The notes below the pieces were generated by a model that worked only from the letters and a program-made list of their open reading frames with translations, made no database searches and was not told the DNA's origin. From the NCBI GenBank assembly GCA_004193545.1, contig RPGO01000003.1:1-54277 (forward strand): a stretch of 54,277 bases of DNA. Reading direction: 5' to 3'. Source of the DNA: Candidatus Argoarchaeum ethanivorans. Its GTDB lineage: Archaea > Halobacteriota > Methanosarcinia > Methanosarcinales > EX4572-44. The translations under genes and the position numbers were made by a program. Shown in pieces: positions 44,071 to 54,274 of the stretch (position 1 is the first letter of the stretch; every line of letters starts with the position of its first letter).

Positions 44071-45114
44071 ATGAAAAACTATATTCAAAAAATCATACAA
44101 CACGAAAACCTCGCGAGGAACGAGGCAGAAGATGCAATGCATAAAATATTCACCGAGGCTACTGATGCGCAGATCTCAGCTTTTCTCATTGCCCTTGCAA
44201 TGAAGGGCGAAACCATCCAGGAGATAGCAGGACTTGCAAAAGGTATGAGAAAAGCAGCAAGGACTATACACCCACACGTATCAGGAACTCTCGTAGATAC
44301 CTGTGGTACTGGCGGCGATTCACAGGGTACTATTAATATCAGCACTGCTGCTGCCATAATCACTGCTTCGGCAGGTATACCTGTAGCCAAGCATGGCAAT
44401 TATTCCATCACCTCAAAATCCGGTAGTGCGGACCTGCTCAAAACAATGGGCGTAACTATTGACCTGCCACCTGAAAGAGTACAGCAGAATATTGAGAAAA
44501 CAGGCATCGGCTTCATGCTTGCACCAGTATTTCATCCTTCAATGAAACGGGTAGCGGGGTTACGAAAAGAAATTGGTGTTCGAACCGTGTTCAATATTCT
44601 TGGCCCACTGACAAACCCGGCAGGTGCTAAAGCACAATTGATCGGATGCTTCAGTCAAAAGCAATGTGTTACTCTTGCAGCATCACTTAATATTCTTGGA
44701 ACAGAGAGAGCCATGGTAGTACACGGGGAAAGACTTGATGAAATTACCACTACAGGCACTACAAACATCACAGAACTTAATAACGGAAAGATTGCAAGCT
44801 ACACACTAACTCCGGAAGAGCTTGGAATACAGCGAGCTCTAATCAAAGACATCCGGGGTGGTACGCCTCTCGATAACTCAAAGGATATCATCAGGGTGCT
44901 TCTTGGGGAACATGGAGCAAAACGTGACATTATAGCTTTAAACGCAGCAGCTTCAATTGTGCTGGGTGGAAAAGCAGAAAACTTCAGAGAAGGTCTTGTT
45001 ATTGCAGAAAACACCATTGATAGCGGCAGAGCCTTGAAAAAACTGAAAGATTTTGTCAAAGAGGCTGGAGATCCTGCCGTACTCGAGGTTTTAATTGATG
45101 ACAGTTCGTGTTAA
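44071..45114 (+). CDS. trpD: Anthranilate phosphoribosyltransferase
   Basis: 347 aa; joins anthranilate to PRPP in tryptophan synthesis. DTCGTGGDSQGTINISTAAA is the PRPP loop, KHGNYSITSKSGSAD the anthranilate site, and GPLTNPA is conserved. The ATG at 44071 follows GGAG by 9 nt; a GTG at 44056 would add five residues. It overlaps trpF by 17 nt. Confidence 0.96.
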   Translation: MKNYIQKIIQHENLARNEAEDAMHKIFTEATDAQISAFLIALAMKGETIQEIAGLAKGMRKAARTIHPHVSGTLVDTCGTGGDSQGTINISTAAAIITASAGIPVAKHGNYSITSKSGSADLLKTMGVTIDLPPERVQQNIEKTGIGFMLAPVFHPSMKRVAGLRKEIGVRTVFNILGPLTNPAGAKAQLIGCFSQKQCVTLAASLNILGTERAMVVHGERLDEITTTGTTNITELNNGKIASYTLTPEELGIQRALIKDIRGGTPLDNSKDIIRVLLGEHGAKRDIIALNAAASIVLGGKAENFREGLVIAENTIDSGRALKKLKDFVKEAGDPAVLEVLIDDSSC

Positions 45115-45787
45115 AATCTGCGGAAACAAAAACATAAGTGAACTAAAACTTGCAATCGATGCTGGTTGTGACGCTGTAGGATTTATTACAGAAGTCCCGG
45201 TGAGTACACCTCGTAATATCACCCTTAGAGCTGCTTCGGAATTGATAAAAAAGGTTCCACCTTTTATCGACAGCGTGCTTGTTATCATGCCTGAAACCGC
45301 GGAAAAGGTCTTTGAAATGGCATACACAGCTCACCCAAACGTCATCCAGCTTCACAATTTCACCTCATACAAACTACTTGAGGAGATACAGGACCTCAGA
45401 GCACAGAGTATAAACATTATACAAACAGTAGCTATTCCGGAGCAAGCAATCGACCAGATCAACAACTTTCACCAGCACATCAAGAATTTATCAAAGTATG
45501 TGGACGCTGTGCTCCTGGATACCAAGATCAGTAAACGAAGTGGCGGCACAGGCAAAACCCACGACTGGCAGATAAGTAGAGCTATTACAGAAAAGTCGCC
45601 CTTGCCAGTAATTCTTGCAGGAGGGTTAAACCATCAAAACGTGGAAGATGCAGTAAGAATCGTAAAACCTTTTGCAGTTGATACGGCATCCGGTGTTGAA
45701 ACCGAGGGAACAAAAGATGAGTATAAGGTTAGAATGTTTATTTACCGTGCAAAATGTAGATTGGAGGAATCAGTAAAAAATGTATGA
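45098..45787 (+). CDS. trpF: Phosphoribosylanthranilate isomerase
   Basis: 229-aa TIM barrel. VRVKICGNK at the N-terminus holds the catalytic Cys, DAGCDAVGFI follows, and the catalytic Asp sits in VDAVLLDTK. ILAGGLNHQNV and VDTASGVET form the phosphate site. It overlaps trpD (17 nt) and trxB (8 nt), so the three genes form one coupled operon. Confidence 0.95.
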   Translation: MTVRVKICGNKNISELKLAIDAGCDAVGFITEVPVSTPRNITLRAASELIKKVPPFIDSVLVIMPETAEKVFEMAYTAHPNVIQLHNFTSYKLLEEIQDLRAQSINIIQTVAIPEQAIDQINNFHQHIKNLSKYVDAVLLDTKISKRSGGTGKTHDWQISRAITEKSPLPVILAGGLNHQNVEDAVRIVKPFAVDTASGVETEGTKDEYKVRMFIYRAKCRLEESVKNV

Positions 45788-46691
45788 TGTTGTAATTATC
45801 GGAGCAGGTCCCGCTGGTATTACAGCCGGAATCTATGCAAAACGAGCTATGTTAAACACCGTGCTTGTTGAAAAACTCGGTTACGGCGGGCAGATTGCCC
45901 TCACCGATGTGATAGAGAACTACCCGGGGTTTTCTAAGATCACCGGACCAGAGTTGATTCAAAAATTTGAAGAGCACGTGGCAGGGCTTGGACTTGAAAT
46001 AACTTATGCAGAGATAGAAAAAATTGAAGATTCCGGTGATGTTAAGATACTTCACACAACCGATGGTGAGAAGATCTCGACACGTTCTGTGATTATTGCC
46101 ACAGGAGCTCATCCAAACAAACTTGGTGTCCCTGGCGAGACTGCATATACCGGGCGTGGAGTGTCATATTGTGCCACCTGTGATGGGTTTTTTTTCACAG
46201 GCAAGGATGTTGCCTTAGTAGGTGGCGGCGGCACTGCAATCACAGAAGCGATATTTCTTGCAAAAATGGTAAGCAGGGTGTATGTGATTCATCGCAGAGA
46301 TGCGCTTCGGGCTGAGAAAATATTGCAGGAACGTGCTTTTAATAATCCAAAGATAGAGTTTGTATGGAACAGTGTGGTTGAAGAAATAAAAGGTAAAAAA
46401 ACCGTAAACACAGTTGTTGTAAAGAACGTTAAAACTGAAAAGCTTCAGGAAATTGCAGTTGATGGCGTGTTTGTTTTTGTAGGCTTAAAACCAAACACTG
46501 ATTTTATTGATTGCCAGAAGGACGAGCGCGGTTTTATTAAAACAGATGTAAATCTTGCAACAAGTATGAGTGGTGTGTTTGCAGCAGGGGACTGCCGGGA
46601 TAAACCACTTCGACAGGTGGTAACAGCCGCGGGAGATGGCGCCATTGCATCAGCATCTGTTGAAAAATATCTTGAATCAATGCGGCATTGA
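45780..46691 (+). CDS. trxB: Thioredoxin reductase
   Basis: 303-aa flavoprotein. FAD loop GAGPAGITAG (8-17), redox pair CATC (131-134), NAD(P) loop GGGGTA (about 148-153) and FAAGDCRDKPLRQV near the C-terminus. It reduces thioredoxin; in anaerobic archaea the electron donor may be NADH, NADPH or F420H2. Coupling to trpD-trpF is notable since no redox partner is nearby. Confidence 0.94.
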   Translation: MYDVVIIGAGPAGITAGIYAKRAMLNTVLVEKLGYGGQIALTDVIENYPGFSKITGPELIQKFEEHVAGLGLEITYAEIEKIEDSGDVKILHTTDGEKISTRSVIIATGAHPNKLGVPGETAYTGRGVSYCATCDGFFFTGKDVALVGGGGTAITEAIFLAKMVSRVYVIHRRDALRAEKILQERAFNNPKIEFVWNSVVEEIKGKKTVNTVVVKNVKTEKLQEIAVDGVFVFVGLKPNTDFIDCQKDERGFIKTDVNLATSMSGVFAAGDCRDKPLRQVVTAAGDGAIASASVEKYLESMRH

Positions 46692-46693
46692 AT

Positions 46694-47959
46694 TTAGACG
46701 TCTCTTGGATCTGTAATTTCTCCAGTGAGCGCTGTTGCTGCTGCGGTTGCAGGTGACGAGAGATAAACGAAGGACTCAGCACTTCCCTGTCTACCTTTAA
46801 AATTGCGATTAGAAGTTGAAAGTGCCACTTCTCCAGCTCCAAGCAGTCCAAAGGATCCGCCCATGCAGGGCCCACAACATGGTGATTCAACGATTGCTCC
46901 TGCCTTGATGAACTGTTTGATATAACCTGCTTTAAGAGCTTTTAAATACTCGGTTCTGGATGCAGGTATTACAAGCAATCTCACTCCTTTTGCAACTGGC
47001 TCATGCCCCATAATTCTTGCTGCAATCTCAAGGTCTTCAAATCTCCCGTTGGTGCACGAGCCAATAAAAATCTGGTCGACCTTTGTGCCTGCAACTTCCT
47101 GCACCGGTTTTACATTATCGACATTATGGGGGCACGCAACCATTGGCTCAAGATTGCTCACGTCATAATGTTTTATTTTATAATCGGAATCATCATCAGT
47201 TCTCCAGTATGAATCAAGTCTGAAGTCTAAAATCCTCTCCTTGATGTATGCTTCAGTGGTTCTGTCAGCTTCTATGATGCCTGCCTTGCCACCCATCTCA
47301 ATTGCCATATTTGAGACTGTCATTCGTTCAGAGATGTTCATATTTCGAACAGTTGAACCTGCAAACTCGCAAGCCATATACCTGCCCCCTTCTGCAGAGA
47401 CATCACCGATTATATGGAGAATAACGTCCTTGGAGTACACGTGAGCTTGCAGTGCTCCATCAATTACCAATCGAAGGGTTTCCGGCACTTTAAACCAGAG
47501 CTTTCCTGTGGCAAAGACTGCTGCCATATCGGTACTGCCAATGCCAGTTGAGAATGCCCCGAGTGCCCCATACGTGCAGGTATGAGAGTCGGAACCTACA
47601 ACAAGTTCCCCTGGCTCTACATGCCCCTTTTCAGGGACCACCTGGTGGCACACCCCTTCAAATATGTCGTAGTTGAGTATGTTTTGCTCCTTTGCAAACT
47701 TTCGAAGCAGTATCTGGTTTTCTGCTGCACTCAGGGAATCAGCGGGTGACTGATGGTCAAAGACCATTACAATCTTGCTTGCATCCCACACACGAGGATT
47801 CTCTTTATTATGCATGATTTCATAAAAACCCTGTAATGCAAGAGGGCCAGTGATATCGTGCGTCATTGCACAATCAATATCTGCAAGCACAAAATCACCA
47901 GCTTTAACATTCTTACCAGAAGCTTTTGAAAAAATTTTCTCAGAAATTGTTGTTTTCAT
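46694..47959 (-). CDS. 3-isopropylmalate/homoaconitate dehydratase large subunit
   Basis: 421-aa aconitase-family large subunit. Fe-S ligands are in GSCTNGR and [23 protein letters not shown] is the substrate-loop motif. LeuC and HacA paralogues of archaea are too alike to separate here. The start at 47959 (MKTTISEK) has GAGG upstream, and an ORF extension to 48019 is not needed. The small subunit gene is not adjacent. It is convergent with trxB, 2 nt apart. Confidence 0.93.
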   Translation of the reverse strand: MKTTISEKIFSKASGKNVKAGDFVLADIDCAMTHDITGPLALQGFYEIMHNKENPRVWDASKIVMVFDHQSPADSLSAAENQILLRKFAKEQNILNYDIFEGVCHQVVPEKGHVEPGELVVGSDSHTCTYGALGAFSTGIGSTDMAAVFATGKLWFKVPETLRLVIDGALQAHVYSKDVILHIIGDVSAEGGRYMACEFAGSTVRNMNISERMTVSNMAIEMGGKAGIIEADRTTEAYIKERILDFRLDSYWRTDDDSDYKIKHYDVSNLEPMVACPHNVDNVKPVQEVAGTKVDQIFIGSCTNGRFEDLEIAARIMGHEPVAKGVRLLVIPASRTEYLKALKAGYIKQFIKAGAIVESPCCGPCMGGSFGLLGAGEVALSTSNRNFKGRQGSAESFVYLSSPATAAATALTGEITDPRDV

Positions 47960-48029
47960 GTTACATCCTCTTTTGTTTATTCCTGTTGATAATACTTTTC
48001 TAATCATAGAGGCTGTCAAATTACCCCGT

Positions 48030-48087
48030 GAATTTTGTGTTTCTAATTTGATGGATCTCTCTGTTCTATTGAGGCTTCTTTGGTTTT
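48030..48087. repeat. 58-bp inverted repeat, left copy
   Basis: Contains CTGTTCTATTGAGGCTTCTT and TTTGGTTTT. It matches the reverse complement of 53012-53068 at about 80-85%. Together they bracket the 48-53 kb accessory block. Confidence 0.75.
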
Positions 48088-48173
48088 GTCATGGGAAGGC
48101 GCGTTGTCAGGAAACTCATAAATGATGATTTGCCTGAACTGCATCATTTTCTAGGAATTTTTAAGACACTGAT

Positions 48174-49259
48174 TATAGTCACGAACCAAACATTTAAGAC
48201 TTATAGATGCCATACACTGGACCATGGTAAAAACAGAACAAATTCAAATAAAGAGACATCTGACGGTTCAAGATTTGTCCAAACGCATCAAACATCTTGA
48301 GAAGGATACAACGGTGTTGAAGAGGCTATATTTTATCAAGCATAGATACAATGATAAAAGTGTTGAAGTGGCTTCGGATTTTGTTGGTGTCAGCAAGAAC
48401 ACAGGTTATATTTGGCAAGAACGATGGAATGAAGAGGGATATGATGGCATCATACCAAAATTTGCTGGTGGCCGACCATCAAAACTAACAGCTTCTCAGA
48501 AGGAGAAATTAAAAAAGATTCTTGAAGATGGTGGCAATTGGACAACAAAAGATGTACAACTGTTAATTTCCAAGGAGTTTGGTGTGGAATATAGTGCAAA
48601 ACAGATTCGTATAATATTAGGTGGATTTGGAATGAACTATGCTAAGCCATATTCATTCGATTATCGAAAACCAAAAGATGCAGAGTATATTTTAAAAAAA
48701 GATTGCCAGAAGTAACTGATAAAGACATAATGGGATTTTTTGACGAATCATCCCCACAAACAACATCCAATACTCAAAAGCTCTGGTCATTTGGAAAACC
48801 TGTCATCTATAAAAATACCAGTAAACTTAGGGCAAATACCTTTGGTTTTTATCCAATAAATGGACGATCAGTTATTGGTTTTCGTAAGCGTTCAAAAAAG
48901 GAGGATATCCGATGTTTCTTAAAACGGATTCGAAAGGCAAATCCAAAAGGAAGGATTATCACAATACTGGATAACTTTAGTTCTCACAAGGCAAAAATAG
49001 TACAGGAATGTGCGGAGAATCCGGATATTGTACTTGTGTACCTTCCTACATATTCTCCAGATCTCAATCCAATTGAATATATCCGGAAAGATGCAAAGAG
49101 GGAGATTTCAAAAACGTTCATAAAAAACTTGAATGTATTGAAGCGTGTAATATCAAGGATGTTCTTTGAATGTTCAAAGAAATTAAGTTACGCTAAATCA
49201 TGGATTAATAAATTTGCGCCACACATTCAAAAATCCTAAAGGTTGGGTGTTTGACTATA
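48174..49259 (+). mobile_element. IS630-family insertion sequence (copy 1)
   Basis: Ends TATAGTCACGAACC (left) and, inverted, TATAGTCAAACACC (right) are imperfect terminal repeats. Both edges carry TA, as expected for the TA target duplication of IS630/mariner elements. The element is 1086 bp with a single transposase in two frames. A third copy of the right end lies at 53073-53095. Confidence 0.75.
48224..49239 (+). CDS. IS630-family transposase, two frames joined by probable -1 frameshift
   Basis: Frame 1 (48224-48715) gives the helix-turn-helix half (VASDFVGVSKNTGYIWQERW, GGRPSKLTASQKEKLKKIL, winged HTH_33-like QLLISKEFGVEYSAKQIRII). Frame 2 (to 49239) carries the DDE domain: MGFFDESSPQ (first Asp), TILDNFSSHKA (second Asp) and YSPDLNPIEYIRK (Glu). 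The frames meet at A7 (48694-48700), read TTA AAA AAA, where a -1 slip gives KKRLPEVTDKD in the right frame. Both halves are otherwise intact, so the element may still be active. Confidence 0.82.
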
Positions 49260-49287
49260 ATCAGATAGGTTCATGTGGAAATCGGTT

Positions 49288-49696
49288 TCAAAACGGGTAG
49301 AGATCGTCGTCTAAATCATCAGGAATTTTTGGAGTTCCCATTTATTAAAAAAACCTTCAGCAACTTCTTTAGGATAGTTCTTTTGAATATAGTAAATCCA
49401 GTGTTATTTTATCATTTTCAAAAATTTCCAATGCTATAGTCGATTTCTGTTTGTCCTGGCGTATCAAATGTCTAAAATGTCTAATAATATCTCCAGTTTC
49501 GGTAATATTTGTTAATTGGGTCTCAAGATTATCTTCAAAGTCGTTTAAAGAAGCGACCGCCATCCATATCGATTCTAAGATAGAAGATTTTCCTGTGTTG
49601 TTTGGACCTTACTATGATATTTATAGAACCGCATGAAAACTGCGTCTCCTCGATGCCTTTATAATTCGTAATCTCTACGTTTTTGATGATGTTCAT
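49288..49696 (-). pseudogene. AAA-ATPase (OLD/RecF-like) relic
   Basis: Starts at 49696 with AGGAGGG upstream. MNIIKNVEITNYKGIEE leads to a Walker A region that reads INIIV and then, after removing one base, GPNNTGKSSILESIWMAV. The 64-residue open frame 49369-49563 continues (LNDFEDNLETQLTNIT), and a shifted tail PDDLDDDLYPF ends at 49288. Most of the protein is deleted. Such ATPases often pair with nucleases in defence systems, but no partner remains here. Confidence 0.7.
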
Positions 49697-49794
49697 AGAA
49701 TACCCTCCTTTACTACTACAATTTAATGATGATATGGTTCAAAAGACTTTGCAAGACTAATTATTGCATCCATAACAATACCTTGTTCGCGATA

Positions 49795-50787
49795 TCACAC
49801 TGTTTCCCCATTTGCTCGTTGTGCTCTCTGTCTCCTTCCAGTGTTCCACCAACTTCAGTTAACATACCCACTAATTTTACTGTTTTCACCTTTGTTAATA
49901 ATAATTCCTGGTTTTGTAGTTTACAACTTCGCCCCATCAATGCTTCTTCATAATACAGTATGAATAATATTGCCTGAAACCCAATTGTTTCCCATGTAGT
50001 TCATGAGACCCGGCATAACCGGCCTCAAATAATATGATAAAGAGCTTTGCGATCTTCGTAGAGAACTTCAGCACTTCGCACATTTATTTCTGTCTGTTTT
50101 TATCAGTTTCCAGGGTTCCCTTGACTGAAGTACGTTGCCAAAATCAGTACCATGGGCAATGATCCATTGCCCGTTTGAATCTAATAATTATTAATACTTG
50201 CTGTATTTGCAGACTCAGCTTCAGACTCTTTATTTCTGTTCATCGTTTCGCAGAACTTTACTTTGCATCCGGAACTCCCAAAAATTTTTAAGCACGATAA
50301 TGTACGGTACAGGAAGTTTCCAAACGAGCCTGCCAATTCACTGTTAGTTTCTGTTGAAACATTTCCATGAAAAAAATTGAGGATCCTTGTGTGAGGTGTA
50401 ACTTTTGTAAGATAATATCGCAGGATGTCCGATGGAATCCATGACTAAAAATAGTCCTCATCAACCCATAGTACATATCCACGACTCTTGAGAATTTCGG
50501 TCTTCAATCTTCACCATTCCGATGCGACAATCGAAGACGGAGCAAGTGTAACCTGCACCTTCAGCATTGCAGGCCAGAAGATGGTGGTGGTATACGATAT
50601 CGCTCCGATGAAATGAATAATGCGCGAATCAGAACACCACACGCCTTCCCAGTTTTACCATTCCTTGCCCATTCCTCGGTAACGATATATATCCAATTTG
50701 AGCATCCACCCATACGGTACACGACAAGTCTTTATGATCTGAAGCCACCCCATTCCATACCTCTTGTGATACACCAGTCCTTAAGAT
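49795..50787 (-). pseudogene. Decayed inverted partial copy of metG
   Basis: The minus strand matches the intact metG from about codon 231 to the stop and slightly beyond, with many substitutions, small deletions and frameshifts. Shared stretches include the segments that correspond to [15 protein letters not shown], the [14 protein letters not shown] region and the final codons. It lies head-to-head with intact metG, 25 nt before its start. Confidence 0.88.
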
Positions 50788-50812
50788 AAAATACAGGATC
50801 AAGTATTGACAG

Positions 50813-52522
50813 ATGATATTTATGACTTTGTTACAGCCAATACTTGTAACCTGTGGTCTGCCCTATGCTAATGGCAAGTGCCATATCGGACATCTCCGCA
50901 CTTATGTACCTGCTGACATCTTTGTGCGATCCCTGCGCAAACAGGGTCAAGAAGTGGTGTTCGTGTGTGGTTCTGATGCACATGGCACGCCTGTCGTGGT
51001 GAATGCTGAAGAGCAGGGCACAACTCCAGAAGAACTTGCGAAAAAATACCACACGCACTTTGATGAAATATTCAAAAAGATGGACGTGGACTTTGACTAC
51101 TTTGGAAGCACAGACTCGCAATCAAACCACAACAGAACTCTTTCAATAGTAAAAGCCCTTATCAAAGCTGGCTACGTGTATTCAATGAAGATTGACCTTG
51201 CTTACTGCTCCAACTGCAGCCGTTTTCTTCCGGATAGATATGTTGAAGGTATATGCCCCTATTGCGGCTCTCATGCTCGTGGTGATGAATGCGACCAAGG
51301 CTGTGGTAAACACCTTGAACCCGGTGAGATAAAAAATGCTGTGTGCAAGATTTGTGGAACTGAAGCGGAATACCGCAGTCAAGAGCACTTCTTCTTTAAG
51401 CTCTCCTCTTTCAAAGACTTCCTGCTTGCCTATTTACCAGATCTCGGAGGCACTACTAATGCACGCAACTACGCTATTAAATGGGTGAACAATGAACTTA
51501 GGGATTGGTGTATCACCAGAAATATGGAATGGGGTGTGGCTTTTCCAGATCACGAGGACCTTGTCGTGTACGTATGGGTGGATGCTCCGATTGGATATAT
51601 CTCGTTTACTGAGGAATGGGCAAAAAGAGAGGGCAAAAACTGGAAAGACGTCTGGTGTTCTGATTCGCGCATTATTCATTTCATCGGGCTTGATATCGTA
51701 TACCATCACTGTATCTTCTGGCCTGCAATGCTGAAAGGTGCAGGTTACACACTCCCGTCTTCGATTGTCGCATCCGGAATGGTGAAGATTGAAGACCGAA
51801 AATTCTCAAAGAGTCGTGGATATGTGCTATGGGTTGATGAGGATTATTTTAGTCACGGCTTCCATCCGGACATACTGCGATATTATCTTGCAAGTTACAC
51901 CTCACACACTAAGGACCTTAATTTTTCATGGGAAATGTTTCAACAGAAAACTAACAGTGAATTGGCAGGCTCGTTTGGAAACTTCTTGTACCGTACATTA
52001 TCATTTGCTTATAAAAATTTTGAGGGAATTCCGGATGCAAAAGTAAGTTCTGAAACGATGAACGAAATAAAGAGAGTCATTAATGCAAATACAGCAAGTA
52101 TTAATAATTATGAATTCAAGCAGGCAGCAGATCATGCCATGTTACTTGCTGATTTTGGCAACACGTACTTCCAGTCAAGGGAACCCTGGAAACTGATAAA
52201 AACAGACAGAAATAAATGTGCAGAAGTGCTGAAGGATTCTCTACAGATCGCAAAAGCTCTTATCATATTATTTGAGCCGGTTATGCCGGGTCTCATGGAA
52301 ACTGCATGGAAACAATTGGGTTTTACAGGCAATATTCATACTGTATTGTATGAGGAAGCATTGATAGAACTTGAAAGTTGCAAAAAACTACCAAAACCAG
52401 AGATTATTATTAACAAAATTGAAAACAGCAAAATTGAGGAAATGGAGGCTCTGTTAACTGAAAGGATTGGTGGAACCGTAGAAAAAGAGACAAAAGCACA
52501 ACAAGCAAATGAAACGGTGTGA
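50813..52522 (+). CDS. metG: Methionyl-tRNA synthetase
   Basis: 569 aa, class I. CHIGHLRT (HIGH motif, ~residues 24-31), an elaborate connective peptide with zinc knuckles (CSNCSRF...CPYCGS...CKICG), KFSKSRG (KMSKS loop) and the anticodon helix bundle are all present. The C-terminus stops after the bundle with a short charged tail, without the extra EMAP/Trbp111-like domain found in longer MetRS. Starts at 50813 or 50822 ([10 protein letters not shown]) are both possible. Confidence 0.96.
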   Translation: MIFMTLLQPILVTCGLPYANGKCHIGHLRTYVPADIFVRSLRKQGQEVVFVCGSDAHGTPVVVNAEEQGTTPEELAKKYHTHFDEIFKKMDVDFDYFGSTDSQSNHNRTLSIVKALIKAGYVYSMKIDLAYCSNCSRFLPDRYVEGICPYCGSHARGDECDQGCGKHLEPGEIKNAVCKICGTEAEYRSQEHFFFKLSSFKDFLLAYLPDLGGTTNARNYAIKWVNNELRDWCITRNMEWGVAFPDHEDLVVYVWVDAPIGYISFTEEWAKREGKNWKDVWCSDSRIIHFIGLDIVYHHCIFWPAMLKGAGYTLPSSIVASGMVKIEDRKFSKSRGYVLWVDEDYFSHGFHPDILRYYLASYTSHTKDLNFSWEMFQQKTNSELAGSFGNFLYRTLSFAYKNFEGIPDAKVSSETMNEIKRVINANTASINNYEFKQAADHAMLLADFGNTYFQSREPWKLIKTDRNKCAEVLKDSLQIAKALIILFEPVMPGLMETAWKQLGFTGNIHTVLYEEALIELESCKKLPKPEIIINKIENSKIEEMEALLTERIGGTVEKETKAQQANETV

Positions 52523-53011
52523 TATTGCAAACAGGTGTATTGATGTACCCGAAACCAGAACCTGAAAGACAAAACGTTTCATAGACTCATGCAAACTCAG
52601 GAGTGAATGCGAGAATACGGCTTGACATATCAAGAAACTGCACACTTTCGTGTATACAGAAATTCATCAAATTTCAGTATAATAGAACGAGGTACATTTA
52701 GCCTTCCCGTACGTTGAAAAATACAGTGAAATTTGACGTTCGCAGAGTAAGAAAAAGATTATCTTCGAACTCTTTTACTCAAAGATTAGCCCTCAGTAAC
52801 ATACCACAAAGCTACTGTTACTAACCAACCTGCAAACCACATTAAACCATCAAACTCCTTCGAAGCTATAATTTCTTAACCCGTAAGCCAAACCAAAACA
52901 AGCCTGAAAAACAAGATAGCTAAGGCTATCAACTTTTGACTAAATTAAACTCATACAATCATAAAAGACCGGATAAAATAACAATCATACTTTAACAAGA
53001 CATTTCGATAA
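52523..53011. other. Intergenic region, no gene
   Basis: AT-rich with no coding signal. A degenerate palindrome related to the REP family (CTGCACAC...GTGTATACAG, 52638-52659) is the only feature seen. Confidence 0.5.
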
Positions 53012-53068
53012 AAAACCAAAGAAGCCTCAATAGAACAGATAACCATCGAATTAGGAAACAAGAAATTC
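53012..53068. repeat. 58-bp inverted repeat, right copy
   Basis: Reverse complement partner of 48030-48087. It directly abuts the orphan IS630 end at 53073. Confidence 0.75.
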
Positions 53069-53072
53069 TATG

Positions 53073-53095
53073 TATAGTCAAACACCTACCCCTTA
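53073..53095 (-). mobile_element. Orphan end of an IS630 copy-1-type element
   Basis: TATAGTCAAACACCTACCCC closely matches the inverted right end of the IS at 48.2-49.3 kb. The rest of that element is cut off by the second IS630, which begins a few bases later at a TA. Confidence 0.65.
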
Positions 53096-53097
53096 GG

Positions 53098-54274
53098 ACT
53101 GTCTCGACAATTTAGTTCTTAGACATAATGCTTGGACAATTTCTCGTCAGCATTCTCACTCGTAAACTCCCAATTGATCTTCTTTTCCTCGCCATTCCGC
53201 CTTTTGGTCCATGCTGCCACTTCGTATGCCAGTATCTCCATATTCTCGATCCGCCTGTCAGTACACTCGATATCCATCACATTAATCTCGATTTCAGCGG
53301 CATTAAGCCAGCTTGCATGCTTTGGCGTGTAATGGAACTCAATCTTGCTCAAAATCCTTTCCGCTTCCTCAATGCTTCCTGCCTCGTAAAATGACTTTTC
53401 CTTGTGAGTATTGAGGTTATCCATAACCAGCCGGATGATTTTGACGTCCGGGTATTCTTCATCGACAAGCATCTTCACGAATTGTGCAAAATCTACCATG
53501 GTTCTTCTTTTGGTGATCCTCTCGTCACCCGTTTTCCTGCTTTGAACTCTACCGCCATGAATATGTTTGCCGTACCGTTCCTGACGTATTCATAATCGTA
53601 TTTCTCAGGACTTCCGGGCTTCATGGGGATGGACGTCCTCTTGTCTCCGATGAGCTGCTTTGGTTTCTCGTCAAAACAGACAAGGGGATTTTCCAGGTCG
53701 TGCTCTTCTTTGTAAAGGTCGAGAACATCGTACATCCGTTTTCTATATTCGGCGTCGATCGTCCGGATACACCACATCCGCCTTAACCAAGGCTTAGTTT
53801 TGCTTTTTTTAAAATAAGCCTGATACTCTCCTTGTTTATTGTTTCAAACCCATCTTTCTTCTGCATCTCTTCTGTTAGTAATGTAAGCGTCCATCTCTTG
53901 CGCCCATCAGGTGATTCGGTGCATGCCTGCGCTATAACTTCCGCCTCATGCTTATCCGTATACTTTTTTGGCTGACCGGATCTTGGTTTCTCCGCGAGAG
54001 CGCTTTGGAGACCTTCTTCACGATATCTCTTCTTAATATTGGAAACAGTTGCTCTGCTGATTCGCAGCGTATCTTTTACTTCCATTTCTGTTTCTCCATC
54101 ATTGACCAAAAGCAAAGCATGTGCCTTGGTCAATTCTCTCGCGCTTTTACGCCCCCTTTTCACGAAATCGTTGAGATACTTTACCTCTTTCTCTGTAAGT
54201 TTTATTTTTTCCATGTAATAATGGTTGGACTTACAGATTTATAAACTTTGTCTAAAAATTAAGTTGCTGAAACA
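53098..54274 (-). mobile_element. Second IS630-family element, nested
   Basis: Ends TGTCTCGACAATTTAG (53100 onward) and, inverted at 54249-54274, TGTTTCAGCAACTTAA share about 19 of 26 bases. The element carries a distinct, broken transposase. The left end lies within the remnant of the first IS type. Confidence 0.7.
53119..54214 (-). pseudogene. IS630-family transposase broken into three frames
   Basis: Frame 1 (54214-53783) holds the HTH half (MEVKDTLRISRATVSNIKKR). A one-base deletion near 53785 shifts to frame 2 (53777-53493) with the first Asp in NPLVCFDEKPKQLIG. A second shift near 53510 (GAGAGG, two extra bases) leads to frame 3 (53499-53119) with VMDNLNTHKE (Asp) and HASWLNAAEIEIN (Glu). 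All catalytic residues survive, but two separate frameshifts indicate inactivation. Confidence 0.83.

Noticed and set aside
50288-50482. 64-codon minus-strand frame inside the ghost metG
   Set aside because: It corresponds to an out-of-frame shadow that also exists in intact metG, so it is not a gene.
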